Shown: positions 1-9,464, counted from the first letter of the stretch. The stretch: 64,000 nt of DNA from Gammaproteobacteria bacterium (GCA_013289615.1 JABCZO010000001.1:62001-126000); one strand, 5' to 3'. The notes: generated by a model not told the origin, from the sequence alone. Program-made: numbers and translations.

Positions 1-564
1 CCGCTGGGCATGCCGTATGGCGGACCGCTGTTCTTTACCCACTATTCGTTCTGTGGCCTCGATCCCAGAGGGCTGCAGGACCGCTACGCCGACTATTGGC
101 AGAAGAATCTCAACCACGTGCGCATCAACTACGCGCATTGCGTTGCCAATCCGCATCGCTACAAGGGCTATGGTCCGTCCTGCTGGGGTCTCACCGCGAG
201 CGAAGACAAGGGCGGGTACTCGATGCACGACCCCGCCCACGACAACGGAACCATCGCGCCCACCGCAGCCGTGGCAAGCATTCCGTATGCCCCGCGTGCG
301 GCGATGCGGGCATTGCGCCATTTTCTCGGCAGCCACGGCCAACGACTGTGGGGACGATATGGCCTCACCGACGCATTTAGCCAGAGCAGGAACTGGTATG
401 CCGATACCTTCCTTGCCATCGACCAGGGCCCGATCATCCTGATGATCGAGAACTACCGCACCGGCCTGCTGTGGAAGCTGTTCATGAGCGTGCCGGAGGT
501 ACAGGCAGGACTGCGCAGTCTCGGCTTCGCAAGTCCCCATCTGACCCGACGGACGCGCCGCTGA
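1..564 (+). CDS. GH144-type glucanase (glucoamylase-like PF10091 domain), C-terminal part
   Basis: The reading frame is open from base 1, so the 5' part lies outside the window; the visible 187 codons are the C-terminal portion. Visible family features are the run FFTHYSF near the left edge, CWGLTAS, GTIAPTAA, IPYAP and the terminal block IDQGP..MIENYRTGLLW. These are typical of PF10091 proteins, which include GH144 endo-beta-1,2-glucanases. The stop TGA overlaps the next gene's ATG by one base, so the two are probably translationally coupled. A GH94 enzyme resembling 1,2-beta-oligoglucan phosphorylase lies at 14.2-17.6 kb, which supports beta-1,2-glucan as substrate. That substrate is inferred; PF10091 also contains uncharacterised proteins. 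The catalytic residues are not in view. Confidence 0.8.
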   Translation, partial: PLGMPYGGPLFFTHYSFCGLDPRGLQDRYADYWQKNLNHVRINYAHCVANPHRYKGYGPSCWGLTASEDKGGYSMHDPAHDNGTIAPTAAVASIPYAPRAAMRALRHFLGSHGQRLWGRYGLTDAFSQSRNWYADTFLAIDQGPIILMIENYRTGLLWKLFMSVPEVQAGLRSLGFASPHLTRRTRR

Positions 565-1880
565 TGGAACCGCTCGACCGCTGGGTCGATCGACAGTACC
601 GTCACGCCGCGCGCGCCATGCGGGCCAGCATATCGCCGCTGGGCATCGTCAAGACGCGGCCGGGATTCGGTCAGACGGTGGTGCCGATCAGTGGCTCGGT
701 GGTCGCCTCGCCTGTGCTTGCCGCCTACGATCCGGACCCGGACTATTTCTTCCACTGGTATCGGGACTCCGCGGTCGTCATCGATGCCTTGCGACAGCTG
801 TTCGAGGACGGCAGCGCGGGACCGGATGCAGTGGCGCAATTCTCGGATTTCGTGCACTTCAGCCTGGCGCTGCAGCAGCTGGACGGGCGCCCGCTGGCTG
901 CCTCTGATGCCTGGCGCACCAGGGTCGCGCCGGATTTCAAGAAATTCCTGCGCACCGACGCCGATCTCGCGCGCATCCATGGCGAGGCGGTGGCCGCCGA
1001 AACGCGGGTCAATCCGGACGGCAGGCTCGATATCTCCAGTTGGCCACGCCCGCAAAATGACGGGCCTGCGCTGCGGGCGCTCACACTGCTACGGTGGAGC
1101 CGAAGCGCGCGCTTCGACCCGCCGCTGAGCGCGGCAGTGTCGGCGCTATTGCGTGCCGATCTCGCCTTCACGCAGCAGCACTGGCGCGATGCCTGCTTCG
1201 ATATCTGGGAGGAGGAGCAGGGCCTGCATTACTACACGCTCTCGATCGCCGCTGCGGCGCTCAATGCCGGTGCCGACTGGCTGCAACAGCACGGCAAAGG
1301 CGCGCAGGCGCGCGCCGCCGCAACCGAAGCCGAGACCATTCGTCGAGCGCTCGACGGCTACTGGCTCGATGATCAGGGATATTACCGATCGCGAACCCTT
1401 GCATCGGGTCAGCGCTCGGCCAAGGAACTCGACATCGCCGTCATTCTCGCCGCACTGCACGGCGCCGGCACCGGGACAGTCCACTCGGTGCACGACCCGC
1501 GCATGCATGCCACTCTTGCGCAGTTGGAAGCCCTGTTCGACGCGGCCTATCCGATCAACCACGATCGCCCAGCGTCGCGCGCGCCCGCCATGGGCCGGTA
1601 TGCTGGCGACGTCTATTATTCAGGCGGCGCCTATTATTTCTCGACTTTGGCGGCCGCAGAATTCTGTTTCCGAGCGGCCATCGGGGTCGCGGCTGCGCGC
1701 GAGCTGCGCGAGCGCGGCGACGCTTTTCTGGAGACGGTGCGCAGCTTCACGCCGCCGAGCGGCGACCTGTCGGAGCAGTTCGACCAGAAAACCGGTGCTC
1801 AGACGTCTGCCAGGCAGCTCGCCTGGAGCTATGCCGCATTCATCTCCTGCATCGCCGCGCGGCGTGCTGTCACTGCATGA
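564..1880 (+). CDS. GH15 family glucoamylase-like protein
   Basis: 438 residues, near the usual size of a single-domain GH15 catalytic barrel. Visible motifs are FFHWYRDSAVV near residue 70, SSWPRPQNDGPALRA (the GH15 substrate-binding signature) near 170, CFDIWEEE near 210 (candidate general acid Glu) and LSEQFDQKTG near 410 (candidate general base Glu). I see no convincing signal peptide, so the enzyme may be cytoplasmic. The start at 564 is chosen because it couples to the preceding stop (TGATG); an extension to 471 would only overlap the upstream gene. GH15 enzymes hydrolyse alpha-glucosidic ends of starch-like glucans or trehalose. Its place beside a GH144 gene suggests a broader glucan locus, but the substrate cannot be read from sequence. 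Confidence 0.85.
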   Translation: MEPLDRWVDRQYRHAARAMRASISPLGIVKTRPGFGQTVVPISGSVVASPVLAAYDPDPDYFFHWYRDSAVVIDALRQLFEDGSAGPDAVAQFSDFVHFSLALQQLDGRPLAASDAWRTRVAPDFKKFLRTDADLARIHGEAVAAETRVNPDGRLDISSWPRPQNDGPALRALTLLRWSRSARFDPPLSAAVSALLRADLAFTQQHWRDACFDIWEEEQGLHYYTLSIAAAALNAGADWLQQHGKGAQARAAATEAETIRRALDGYWLDDQGYYRSRTLASGQRSAKELDIAVILAALHGAGTGTVHSVHDPRMHATLAQLEALFDAAYPINHDRPASRAPAMGRYAGDVYYSGGAYYFSTLAAAEFCFRAAIGVAAARELRERGDAFLETVRSFTPPSGDLSEQFDQKTGAQTSARQLAWSYAAFISCIAARRAVTA

Positions 1881-1958
1881 ATACCGCCTGCCCGCCGACC
1901 GCTCCCGCTTGCCGCGTTGGGCATGCCGGATTATGGTAGCGCCGATCGGTTGCGCCCG

Positions 1959-3833
1959 ATGACAGATCCGCGCCCTATCCAAGGAGTATCTGGCACGCCA
2001 GCTGATTCGGAGGAAGAGGACATCGCCAGCGCCGCCGCGTTCGAAGCTGACGAGGCTGCCCATTCGGGCCTCGTAGCTCAGCTGGGAATGATGGTCCGGA
2101 CCGGGCTGGGCTCCCCGGTGGGCAAGAAGATCTCCTGGCTGATGGTCGGAATATTCCTGGTCGTCGTAGCCACGACTTACGGCCAGATCCGGCTCAACCG
2201 TTGGAACAAGCCCTTTTATGACGCCTTGTCGAGGCGCGACTTCAGGGACTTCCTCTACCAGCTGGCGGTTTTCTTCCTGATCGCAGGAATCCTGCTGGTC
2301 CTCAATGTGGCGCAGAAGTGGCTGGGTGAGACGCTCAAGGTCAGGATGCGGGAAGGACTGGTTGGCGATCTGATCGAACATTGGATGCAGCCGCGCCGCG
2401 CATTCTGGCTCGCCAACGCAGGTCCGATCGGCGCCAATCCGGATCAGCGCATGCACGAGGACGCGCGCCATCTGTGCGAGCTGTCGGCCGATCTCGGCAT
2501 CGGGCTGCTCCAGTCACTGGTCCTGCTGCTCGCCTTCACCGGCGTGCTGTGGGTGCTGTCGAGTGACTTCTCCTTCCATGTCGCCGGCCGGATCTTCGCA
2601 ATCCCGGGCTTCATGGTCTGGGCCGCTGTGATCTATGCGGCTGCCGGCTCGCTGATGAGCTACTGGGTCGGGGGCACCCTGATCAATCGCAATGCCGAGC
2701 GATACGCGCGCGAGGCCGACCTGCGCTTTGCGCTGGTGCGGGTGAACGAACACGTTGACGGCATTTCGCTGGCTGCCGGCGAGGCTGACGAAAGCCGTCG
2801 TGTCGAGTTGCATCTGGCGGCCGTGCTGGCCGCAACGCGCCGGCTGGTTACCGGACTCACCAACCTCACCTGGGTCACCTCGGGCTTCGGCTGGGTAACG
2901 CTGGTAGCGCCGATACTGGTCGCCGCACCGCTGTACTTCGCGGGCAAGCTGTCGTTTGGCGGCCTGATGATGGCGGCCGCGGCATTCACGCAGGCGCAAT
3001 CGGCGTTGCGCTGGTTCGTGGATAACTTCAGTGTCATTGCCGACTGGCGCGCGACATTGCTGCGCGTGGCCAGTTTTCGCCGCGCACTGATCACGACCAA
3101 CGTGGTGCCGCACGTTGAAAGCCGCATTATCTACGCCGATGGTGAGCCCGGCAGGATCGTCATAGAAAACCTGGAAGTCGCCTCCTCGACCGGCTGCGAC
3201 GTGCTGCGGGAAAGCAGAGTCATCGTGCGCGCCGGCGAGCGCGTTCTTATTCTCGGGGAACCCGGCACCAACAAGACACAGTTATTCCGCGCGCTGACCG
3301 GTCTGTGGCCCTGGGGCGCCGGACGCATCGAGCGCCCGAAAGACGAAGCCATTGTCTACATCCCCCGCGGCACGCCCTACCTGCCGCGCGCCAGTCTGCG
3401 CGAAGTACTCGCCTATCCAATGGAGGTCGAGAATTTCCACCCGGATGCGTTCGCGCAGGCCCTGACGCGCCTTGCACTGGATCGTCTGGTGCCGGCTCTG
3501 GACACCACCCTGCGCTGGGACCGGGAGCTCAGTGCCGACGAGCAACTCGACCTGGCCTTTGCGCGGGTAGTGCTGCAGGCGCCGCCCTGGATACTCATCG
3601 ATGACACTCTGCGATCGCTCGACGGCGATACGCTCGAGCGCTTCATGGACACGCTCGCGCACGAACTGCTACATACCGGAGTGATCCATATCGGTGGCGG
3701 CCAGGCGCGCAACCCGCTGTTTACGCGCACGCTGCATCTCGCCAAAGCTCCGCCGACACACACGGTCGGCCGCGACGACGCAGCCACGGCGCCGCCCGCC
3801 ACCCCTCAGCCTGTATCCCCATCCGGCCGATGA
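1959..3833 (+). CDS. SbmA/YddA-type ABC transporter, permease-ATPase fusion with degenerate ATPase
   Basis: About 624 residues. An acidic N-terminus is followed by a membrane domain of the ABC_membrane_2 type (residues about 45-370; RWNKPFYDAL is the family hallmark), then a nucleotide-binding domain (about 400-600). The ATPase motifs are unusual. Walker A reads GEPGTNKTQ with Asn where Gly is normal. The ABC signature reads LSADEQ instead of LSGGEQ. After Walker B (WILIDD) the catalytic Glu is replaced by Asp. Proteins of this class move peptides, long-chain or vitamin-like molecules across the inner membrane. The start at 1959 is the second in-frame ATG; 1917 is possible. The stop overlaps the next ATG (ATGA), so it is co-transcribed with the CocE/NonD-like gene. 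Whether it still hydrolyses ATP is uncertain. Confidence 0.85.
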   Translation: MTDPRPIQGVSGTPADSEEEDIASAAAFEADEAAHSGLVAQLGMMVRTGLGSPVGKKISWLMVGIFLVVVATTYGQIRLNRWNKPFYDALSRRDFRDFLYQLAVFFLIAGILLVLNVAQKWLGETLKVRMREGLVGDLIEHWMQPRRAFWLANAGPIGANPDQRMHEDARHLCELSADLGIGLLQSLVLLLAFTGVLWVLSSDFSFHVAGRIFAIPGFMVWAAVIYAAAGSLMSYWVGGTLINRNAERYAREADLRFALVRVNEHVDGISLAAGEADESRRVELHLAAVLAATRRLVTGLTNLTWVTSGFGWVTLVAPILVAAPLYFAGKLSFGGLMMAAAAFTQAQSALRWFVDNFSVIADWRATLLRVASFRRALITTNVVPHVESRIIYADGEPGRIVIENLEVASSTGCDVLRESRVIVRAGERVLILGEPGTNKTQLFRALTGLWPWGAGRIERPKDEAIVYIPRGTPYLPRASLREVLAYPMEVENFHPDAFAQALTRLALDRLVPALDTTLRWDRELSADEQLDLAFARVVLQAPPWILIDDTLRSLDGDTLERFMDTLAHELLHTGVIHIGGGQARNPLFTRTLHLAKAPPTHTVGRDDAATAPPATPQPVSPSGR

Positions 3834-6082
3834 CGAGATCGCTTCATCTCGTGTTGCTGCTGGCGCTGCTGCCGTCATTGGCACCCGCACAGGAACTCGA
3901 TCTGCGCCTGCCCGCGGCCGCCACCGACACGACCATGCCCACGGTGCTGCACGATCTGGCCACACGGGTGCTGCCGGTGTATCAGGAGAGCAATCGCGAG
4001 CGCTACCTTGCGAATCTGGCGGCGCTGCAGTTCGTATCGGGGGTCTACGCCGCAGCCGACACGACGCGCCAGGAACTGCGCGACTGGCGACGCAGCGTAC
4101 ACGGTGCCTATCCGGCCGACCGCTCGGTGGTCTACGACATCTACATCCACGCCCGCGCCGTCGAGGCAGCCGATCACGTTGCGTTTGCGCAAGCGCTCAC
4201 GCAGGCGTTCCAGGAAGTGGTGCCGCACCTGAACGATCCCGACGCCTATGCGGTCACCTGGAGCTTGGAGGCGCCTGCGCCAGTCTCGTTGGAGGCGTTG
4301 CAAAGGGAATTCGATCGGCTGCGACCGAAAGGTTCAGTGACGTTGCCAGAGGCCGTGGAGCTGATCTGGGCCTATTTTTCGTTCAGCGCCTATCGGAATC
4401 TGTGGCCGCTGGTCGATCCGCTGGTCGCCGCCGATGAGAATCGCCGTTACACCACCGAACAGGATGTCCTCATCAAGACCCCCGGCGGGGCGAGCATCTC
4501 GGCGATGGTCGTGCGGCCGAAAAACGCCGTCAAGTCGCTGCCTGCGCTGCTCGAGTACACGATCTACGTCTATCCGCAGAACAAAGCCATGGAGTGCGCC
4601 GCCCACGGCTATGTCGGTGTGGTTGCATATGCCCGCGGGAAACAGAAGAGCGGTGACAAAGTCGTGCCTTTTGAGCACGACGGCGATGATGCCCGCGCCG
4701 TCATCGACTGGATTACCCAGCAGCCGTGGAGTGACGGGCGCGTGGCCATGTACGGCGAGGACTACAGCGGCTTTGCGCAGTGGGCTGCCGCGAAACGCCT
4801 GCCGGCTGCCCTCAAGGCGATCGCCAGTTCGGCGACCATCGCCCCGGGCATCGACCTTCCCAGGGAAGGCAACGTCTATCACAACGCCGCGTACCGCTGG
4901 GCGCGATTTGTCACCGACACCGCGGGTCTGGACGAGGAGATCTATCGCGAGGACGCGCACTGGCGCTGGCTCGATCAGACCTGGTACACCAGCGGTCAGT
5001 CCTATTGGGATCTGGCGCACATCTATGGCCGGCCCAATGCCGACTTTCGGCGCTGGCTCGGACACCCGAGCTACGACGGCTACTGGCAGAAGATGATCCC
5101 GTATCGGGATGATTTCTCGCACATCAACATTCCGGTGCTGACCACGACCGGATATTTCGACAGCAGCCAGGAAGGCGCGCTCTACTACCTCACCGAACAT
5201 TACCGCTTCAATCCGAAGGCCGACCACACGCTGCTGATCGGACCCTACGACGAGGTTGCGATGCAGCGAGGTCCGCTGCCGGTGCTTGAGGAGTACCAGG
5301 TCGATTCGGCCGCTCTGATCGACATTCACGAGCTGCGATACCAATGGTTTGATTACATCCTCAAGGGGGCGGCAAAACCGGCCCTGCTCCAGGATCGCAT
5401 CAACTACCAGGTCATGGGGGCAAACACCTGGGAGCACGCGCCGTCGATTGACTCGATGGCCAATGGATCGCTCAGATTCTATTTCGACCCGGCCCCCGCA
5501 AGCGACGTGCACCGGCTGGCGGTCAAGATGAGTTCCAGGACCACGTACATTCGCCAGAGCGTCAACCTGGCCGATCGCAGCGACGCGGGCTGGATGCCGC
5601 CGTCCGCGCTGATAAGCAAAAACCTCTCGCTGCACAACGCCGTGGAATTCATCAGCGATCCGTTTCCCCAGCCGCTCGAGGTCAGCGGCCTGCTATCGGG
5701 AGTGCTGGATTTCACGCCTAACAAGATGGACATGGACGTCACGATCGCACTGTACGAGAGGCTGCCGAGCGGTGAATACCTGCGGCTGTTCGATCCGCCG
5801 TACACGTTTCGCGCCAGCTACGCGCGGGATCGCAGTCATCGTCATCTGCTGCAGGCCGGCGTGCGCCAGCAGTTGAGTTTCAGGAGTGAGCGCCTGACAA
5901 GCCGCAAGTTCCAGGCGGGCAGCCGATTGGTCATGGTCATCGGCATCAATAAACGAGCCGATCAGCAGATCAACTACGGCACCGGAGGAGACGTCAGCGA
6001 CGAATCGGTAGCCGATGCGACGGTCCCATTGAAGATCCGTTGGTATGGAAGCAGCTTTATCGATATCCCGACGAGACAATAA
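3830..6082 (+). CDS. CocE/NonD (S15) family alpha/beta-hydrolase protein lacking catalytic Ser and His
   Basis: 750 residues with a clear signal peptide (MTRSLHLVLLLALLPSLAPA), so periplasmic or exported. The central alpha/beta-hydrolase domain (about 220-540) and the C-terminal jelly-roll domain (about 550-745) match the X-Pro dipeptidyl-peptidase/CocE class. In that family the nucleophile elbow is usually GxSYxG; here it reads GEDYSG (bases about 4754-4771), with Asp in the Ser position. The His normally found in a GPYDH-type motif is replaced by Glu (GPYDEVAMQ). The acidic residue in GYFDSSQ is kept. Overlap with the ABC gene by four bases implies one operon. It may be a pseudoenzyme, or may use Asp as nucleophile as haloalkane dehalogenases do; both are inference. 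Confidence 0.85.
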   Translation: MTRSLHLVLLLALLPSLAPAQELDLRLPAAATDTTMPTVLHDLATRVLPVYQESNRERYLANLAALQFVSGVYAAADTTRQELRDWRRSVHGAYPADRSVVYDIYIHARAVEAADHVAFAQALTQAFQEVVPHLNDPDAYAVTWSLEAPAPVSLEALQREFDRLRPKGSVTLPEAVELIWAYFSFSAYRNLWPLVDPLVAADENRRYTTEQDVLIKTPGGASISAMVVRPKNAVKSLPALLEYTIYVYPQNKAMECAAHGYVGVVAYARGKQKSGDKVVPFEHDGDDARAVIDWITQQPWSDGRVAMYGEDYSGFAQWAAAKRLPAALKAIASSATIAPGIDLPREGNVYHNAAYRWARFVTDTAGLDEEIYREDAHWRWLDQTWYTSGQSYWDLAHIYGRPNADFRRWLGHPSYDGYWQKMIPYRDDFSHINIPVLTTTGYFDSSQEGALYYLTEHYRFNPKADHTLLIGPYDEVAMQRGPLPVLEEYQVDSAALIDIHELRYQWFDYILKGAAKPALLQDRINYQVMGANTWEHAPSIDSMANGSLRFYFDPAPASDVHRLAVKMSSRTTYIRQSVNLADRSDAGWMPPSALISKNLSLHNAVEFISDPFPQPLEVSGLLSGVLDFTPNKMDMDVTIALYERLPSGEYLRLFDPPYTFRASYARDRSHRHLLQAGVRQQLSFRSERLTSRKFQAGSRLVMVIGINKRADQQINYGTGGDVSDESVADATVPLKIRWYGSSFIDIPTRQ

Positions 6083-6099
6083 CTGCCTTGCTGCTGGGC

Positions 6100-9000
6100 T
6101 CAGCCGGCTTGCGGCAGCCTGAGCAGCCCGCTCGCTGACAGATCGACGACGTTGGCCGCGGAAGCGCGAAGCTTCGACGTCAGCAGCAACTCCTCAACCC
6201 TGCGGGTCAGATCGGCCATCACCGGCAACAATTCGTCACGTGTGACCGGGGGGGACAGCAGGTAGCCCTGCAGATACATGGCACGATGGCCGAGCAGCAG
6301 GGCAAATTGCTCGGGCCGCTCGACCCCTTCAGCCGTGACCTCCAGACCCAGCCCTTGACACAAACCGATGATAGCGCGCGCGATAGCCGCCGAACGCGGG
6401 CTGGTGTCGATGCCAGCTATCAGGCTGCGGTCGAGCTTGATGCGGGTCAGCGGAAGCTGCTGAAGTGAAGCCAGGGACGAGTATCCGGTGCCGAAGTCAT
6501 CCAGCGCAATTGCCACCCCATGCGCCCGCAGACATTTCAATGTCTCGATGGTCGCTGGGCCCGTCTGCAGCACGGTTTCGGTCAGCTCGATCTCGATGCA
6601 TCGAGCCGGCAGGCGATACTCCTGCAACAGCCCCCGCAGGCGATCGACGAAGCGCTGATCGATGAGCTGGCGCGGCGAAACGTTGATCGCGACGCGAGCC
6701 GCGGGCCAGGAGCCATGGTGCCAATGCGCTGCGGTTTCGATCGCCGAGCGCAGCACCCAGTCGCTGATCTCCATGATCAGCCCCGATTCCTCGGCAATGC
6801 CGAGAAACTGGCCGGGCATGGCATAGCCGCCGTCCGGCATCCGCCAGCGAATCAGCGCCTCCACCAACGCCGTCTCCAGTGTCTCAACATTCACCTCCGG
6901 CTGGAATACGAGTTCGAATTCGCCTCTTTCGATGGCTCGACGCAACCCCTGCTCCGTGGTGAACTTGGCCGATGCAGCCGCAAACAGGTCGGGCGTGAAT
7001 ACACAAAGCTGGCTGCGCCCCAAGGCCTTGGCCCGAAACAGCGCAGCATCCGCAGCCCTGAGCAGCGCTTCGGCCTCGCGTCCATGTTCCGGGTAAATGC
7101 TTGCTCCGACACTGACGCTGACAATAAGCTCGCGACCGTCGACCGCCAACGGTGTCTGGAAAGCCTGCACCACCTGCAGGCCTGCCGCCCTTATGTCGTC
7201 GAGGCTGTGCGCGCGCTCGTACACAATCGTGAACTCATCGCCACCGAGCCTTGCGGGATAGCCGAAGTTTCGCGTGCTGTCCTGCAGGCGCTGCGCCAGG
7301 CTGACCAGCACACGGTCGCCGAACTCGTGGCCCATGCTGTCGTTGATATACTTGAAATTGTCGACATCGAGGAAGAACACCCCTACGAGGCAATTCTCGG
7401 CATGAGCCCGCTCGATCGCGGCATGGAGCAGCACAAAGAGTTCCCGCCGATTGGGCAGGCCGGTGAGCGGGTCGTGTTCGGCAAGTTCCTGAAGCTGGTG
7501 GGTGCGCTCCGCCACCTTGGATTCCAGACCCTGTTGATATTCCCGAGTGGCGAGATGCGCTGAAGCCAGCTGGTCCGCCATGTCATTGAATGCGACCGCA
7601 AGCGTATCGAGCTCCCTGATGCCGCCGCGTGCGACTCGAATGCTGCTGTCCCCTTTGGCCAATCGCGCAGTCGCAGTGAGCAGACGGCGCACCGGCCTGA
7701 CGATGCTCAATATGGTGCCCAGCGATATGCACACCAGCAGAAGCAGTACGCCGACACTGATCCACGCTATCAGCACGCGCTTGGCATGAGCTTCGGGTGT
7801 CTGTGTGGTGACCGATCGCGTCTCGAGCACAGGCGTAGCAAGCGCCGGCTGATCACTCACGACGTCCACAGCTGGCCTGCCTGCGGCCCGCGGCAGCCTC
7901 ACCGCCGCGGCCGGGCTTCGTTTGGCCGCGGCAGCAACCACCACCGGTGATGCGATCTTTGCTGGCATCATCGCCGCAACGCTCGACTTCTCCTGCAACA
8001 ACGCCTGGCTGCGAACCCGGAGTTGCTCGTTCAACGCCAGCATGGACTCGCCCACAGCGGCCAGTTGGGTCAGATCGTCCCGCGCGGCGGTGAACCATTG
8101 ATCCCCTTGTGATCGTCGGAACCCCTTATCATTCTCATCCAGGGTCTTGGCGGCAGCCTGTTCACTGCTCAACAGCGGCACCATCTCCGGCGCGTCCGCG
8201 CTTTCCGCCGAGCCCAGTACGGCGGCACTGCGCCGCAATTCATCGAGCTCGGCGCGCAGCTGCAGAAGCGATTGACGCGCAACCACACGCCCGAAGATCT
8301 TCCAGGCGTCAGCCATCGAGGCGTTGACCCGCGCATTCAGCGCCTCAAATATGGTCGAGAACTTGAGCAACACGATGCGGCGGTTGTCCGCCATTGCAAC
8401 TAGGTCGTCGCCGTGTTCCCTGTGAGCATTCACAGCGGCGGTCAGCGTACTGAAGGGCTTGCCGGAGATCGACGCGGCTTGGGTTGTGAAAGCTGCAGAA
8501 GCGCGATCCAGATCGGCGCTGGATCGTTGGTATTCCGACGCCGATTGCTCCGAGTTGGCTTTGACGCGATCCTCTGCGGCGCGTGTATAGCGGTCGAGCG
8601 CTGCGCTCAACGCGTCAGACGTGATCTCGCGCCGCTCGACGACGATCTTCGGGGGCGGCGGTGGTTCAACAACAGCTGGCGGTGGTGCCACCGGCGCTGC
8701 GGCAACGACCGGCGATGCCGGTATCTGCGTTATTCGCTCGACCAGCACGCCTTGCACAACGATCAGATTGGCAGCCACGACCAGCGCGGCTACGCCGATA
8801 AACGCGGCCACCAGACGCGCCGCAATTCCAAATCGAAGGCCTGCCCCGATTACTCTCCAACGCCGTTTGATGGCTTGTCCAAAAAATCGGAGGCCTGTCT
8901 CGACTACTGACCAACGCCCTTTGATGGCTTGTCCAAAAAATCGAAGACGTGGCCCGACTACTGACCAACGCCCTTTGATGGCTTGTCCAAATCGGAGGCC

Positions 9001-9144
9001 TGCCCCGACTACTCTCCAACCCCCTTTGATGGCTTCTCCAAATTGGAGGCGTGGCCCGACCACAGACCAACTCCGTCTAATGGCTTGACGGAAAGACGCC
9101 AGCGCCGAGAGCATTGAATGCCAATACCGGCCCGCCGCACTCAT
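6100..9144 (-). CDS. Membrane GGDEF-EAL protein (c-di-GMP cyclase/phosphodiesterase) with HAMP and N-terminal repeats
   Basis: 1014 residues. In order: five tandem basic/aromatic repeats (residues 20-106), a transmembrane helix (about 110-132), a Pro-rich linker, a helical periplasmic region (about 170-455), a second membrane helix (about 460-482), HAMP (RPVRRLL..., about 482-535), GGDEF (about 565-720) and EAL (about 735-985). The GGDEF signature RLGGDEF is intact and the EAL motif reads VEALIRW, so both activities are possible. I see no RxxD inhibitory site just before GGDEF. The protein probably senses a periplasmic or membrane signal and changes c-di-GMP levels. It converges on the CocE/NonD-like gene with a 17-base gap. 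YajQ, a reported c-di-GMP binding family, is encoded at 18.9 kb. Confidence 0.9.
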   Translation of the reverse strand: MSAAGRYWHSMLSALASFRQAIRRSWSVVGPRLQFGEAIKGGWRVVGAGLRFGQAIKGRWSVVGPRLRFFGQAIKGRWSVVETGLRFFGQAIKRRWRVIGAGLRFGIAARLVAAFIGVAALVVAANLIVVQGVLVERITQIPASPVVAAAPVAPPPAVVEPPPPPKIVVERREITSDALSAALDRYTRAAEDRVKANSEQSASEYQRSSADLDRASAAFTTQAASISGKPFSTLTAAVNAHREHGDDLVAMADNRRIVLLKFSTIFEALNARVNASMADAWKIFGRVVARQSLLQLRAELDELRRSAAVLGSAESADAPEMVPLLSSEQAAAKTLDENDKGFRRSQGDQWFTAARDDLTQLAAVGESMLALNEQLRVRSQALLQEKSSVAAMMPAKIASPVVVAAAAKRSPAAAVRLPRAAGRPAVDVVSDQPALATPVLETRSVTTQTPEAHAKRVLIAWISVGVLLLLVCISLGTILSIVRPVRRLLTATARLAKGDSSIRVARGGIRELDTLAVAFNDMADQLASAHLATREYQQGLESKVAERTHQLQELAEHDPLTGLPNRRELFVLLHAAIERAHAENCLVGVFFLDVDNFKYINDSMGHEFGDRVLVSLAQRLQDSTRNFGYPARLGGDEFTIVYERAHSLDDIRAAGLQVVQAFQTPLAVDGRELIVSVSVGASIYPEHGREAEALLRAADAALFRAKALGRSQLCVFTPDLFAAASAKFTTEQGLRRAIERGEFELVFQPEVNVETLETALVEALIRWRMPDGGYAMPGQFLGIAEESGLIMEISDWVLRSAIETAAHWHHGSWPAARVAINVSPRQLIDQRFVDRLRGLLQEYRLPARCIEIELTETVLQTGPATIETLKCLRAHGVAIALDDFGTGYSSLASLQQLPLTRIKLDRSLIAGIDTSPRSAAIARAIIGLCQGLGLEVTAEGVERPEQFALLLGHRAMYLQGYLLSPPVTRDELLPVMADLTRRVEELLLTSKLRASAANVVDLSASGLLRLPQAG
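8827..9087 (-). repeat. Five tandem 51/54-bp repeats inside the GGDEF-EAL gene
   Basis: Five consecutive units of 17 or 18 codons with consensus QAIKGRWSVVGPRLRF(F)G. The conserved tgatggctt-type core recurs at about 8868, 8922, 8976, 9027 and 9078, giving periods of 54, 54, 51 and 51. The length difference comes from one extra Phe codon. The repeats keep frame and lie before the first membrane helix, so they would form a basic, Trp-containing cytoplasmic segment. Confidence 0.9.
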
Positions 9145-9464
9145 ATTGCCTCGACTGACTTGTTGGGAGCGACCACCAGTGTGCGGTTGGGATAGTTTCA
9201 GTACGAGCGAGTTGCGCTGAAATTGTGTGGTCGGTCCGGTGCCAGTTCATGGGAAAAGGAGGGGCGATTGGACTCAAAACGCCCAATTTGCCATAAGCCG
9301 GGTAATGCCACCGGTAGCGACCGGAATGATCGACCGGCGCCCGGGGGTGTGTAATTTATGCGCGCCGCTGCAGCGCGCAACTCGAAGCACGTCTTGAAGC
9401 ACGTCAGCGCCGCCAATCTGCCCGCGAAACATCAGGCATGGGCGGCCCGGCAGAAGCGCCCGCG
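9145..9464. other. Intergenic region upstream of the GGDEF-EAL gene
   Basis: 320 bases between the start of the GGDEF-EAL gene and the stop of the OmpA-domain lipoprotein gene, both on the minus strand. It should hold the GGDEF-EAL promoter. I could not pick out a convincing -35/-10 pair, RNA gene or conserved small frame here. Confidence 0.4.

Noticed and set aside
471-563. Upstream extension of the GH15 frame
   Set aside because: It lies inside the 3' end of the GH144 gene and encodes no family residues; ATG at 564 is coupled to the preceding stop.
4334-5635. Long minus-strand open frame antisense to the CocE/NonD-like gene
   Set aside because: High GC content leaves antisense frames open; its translation has no family features, while the plus-strand frame has a signal peptide and clear domains.
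8827-9087. Regular 51/54-bp repeats considered as a CRISPR array
   Set aside because: The repeats are contiguous without unique spacers and keep the reading frame of the GGDEF-EAL gene.
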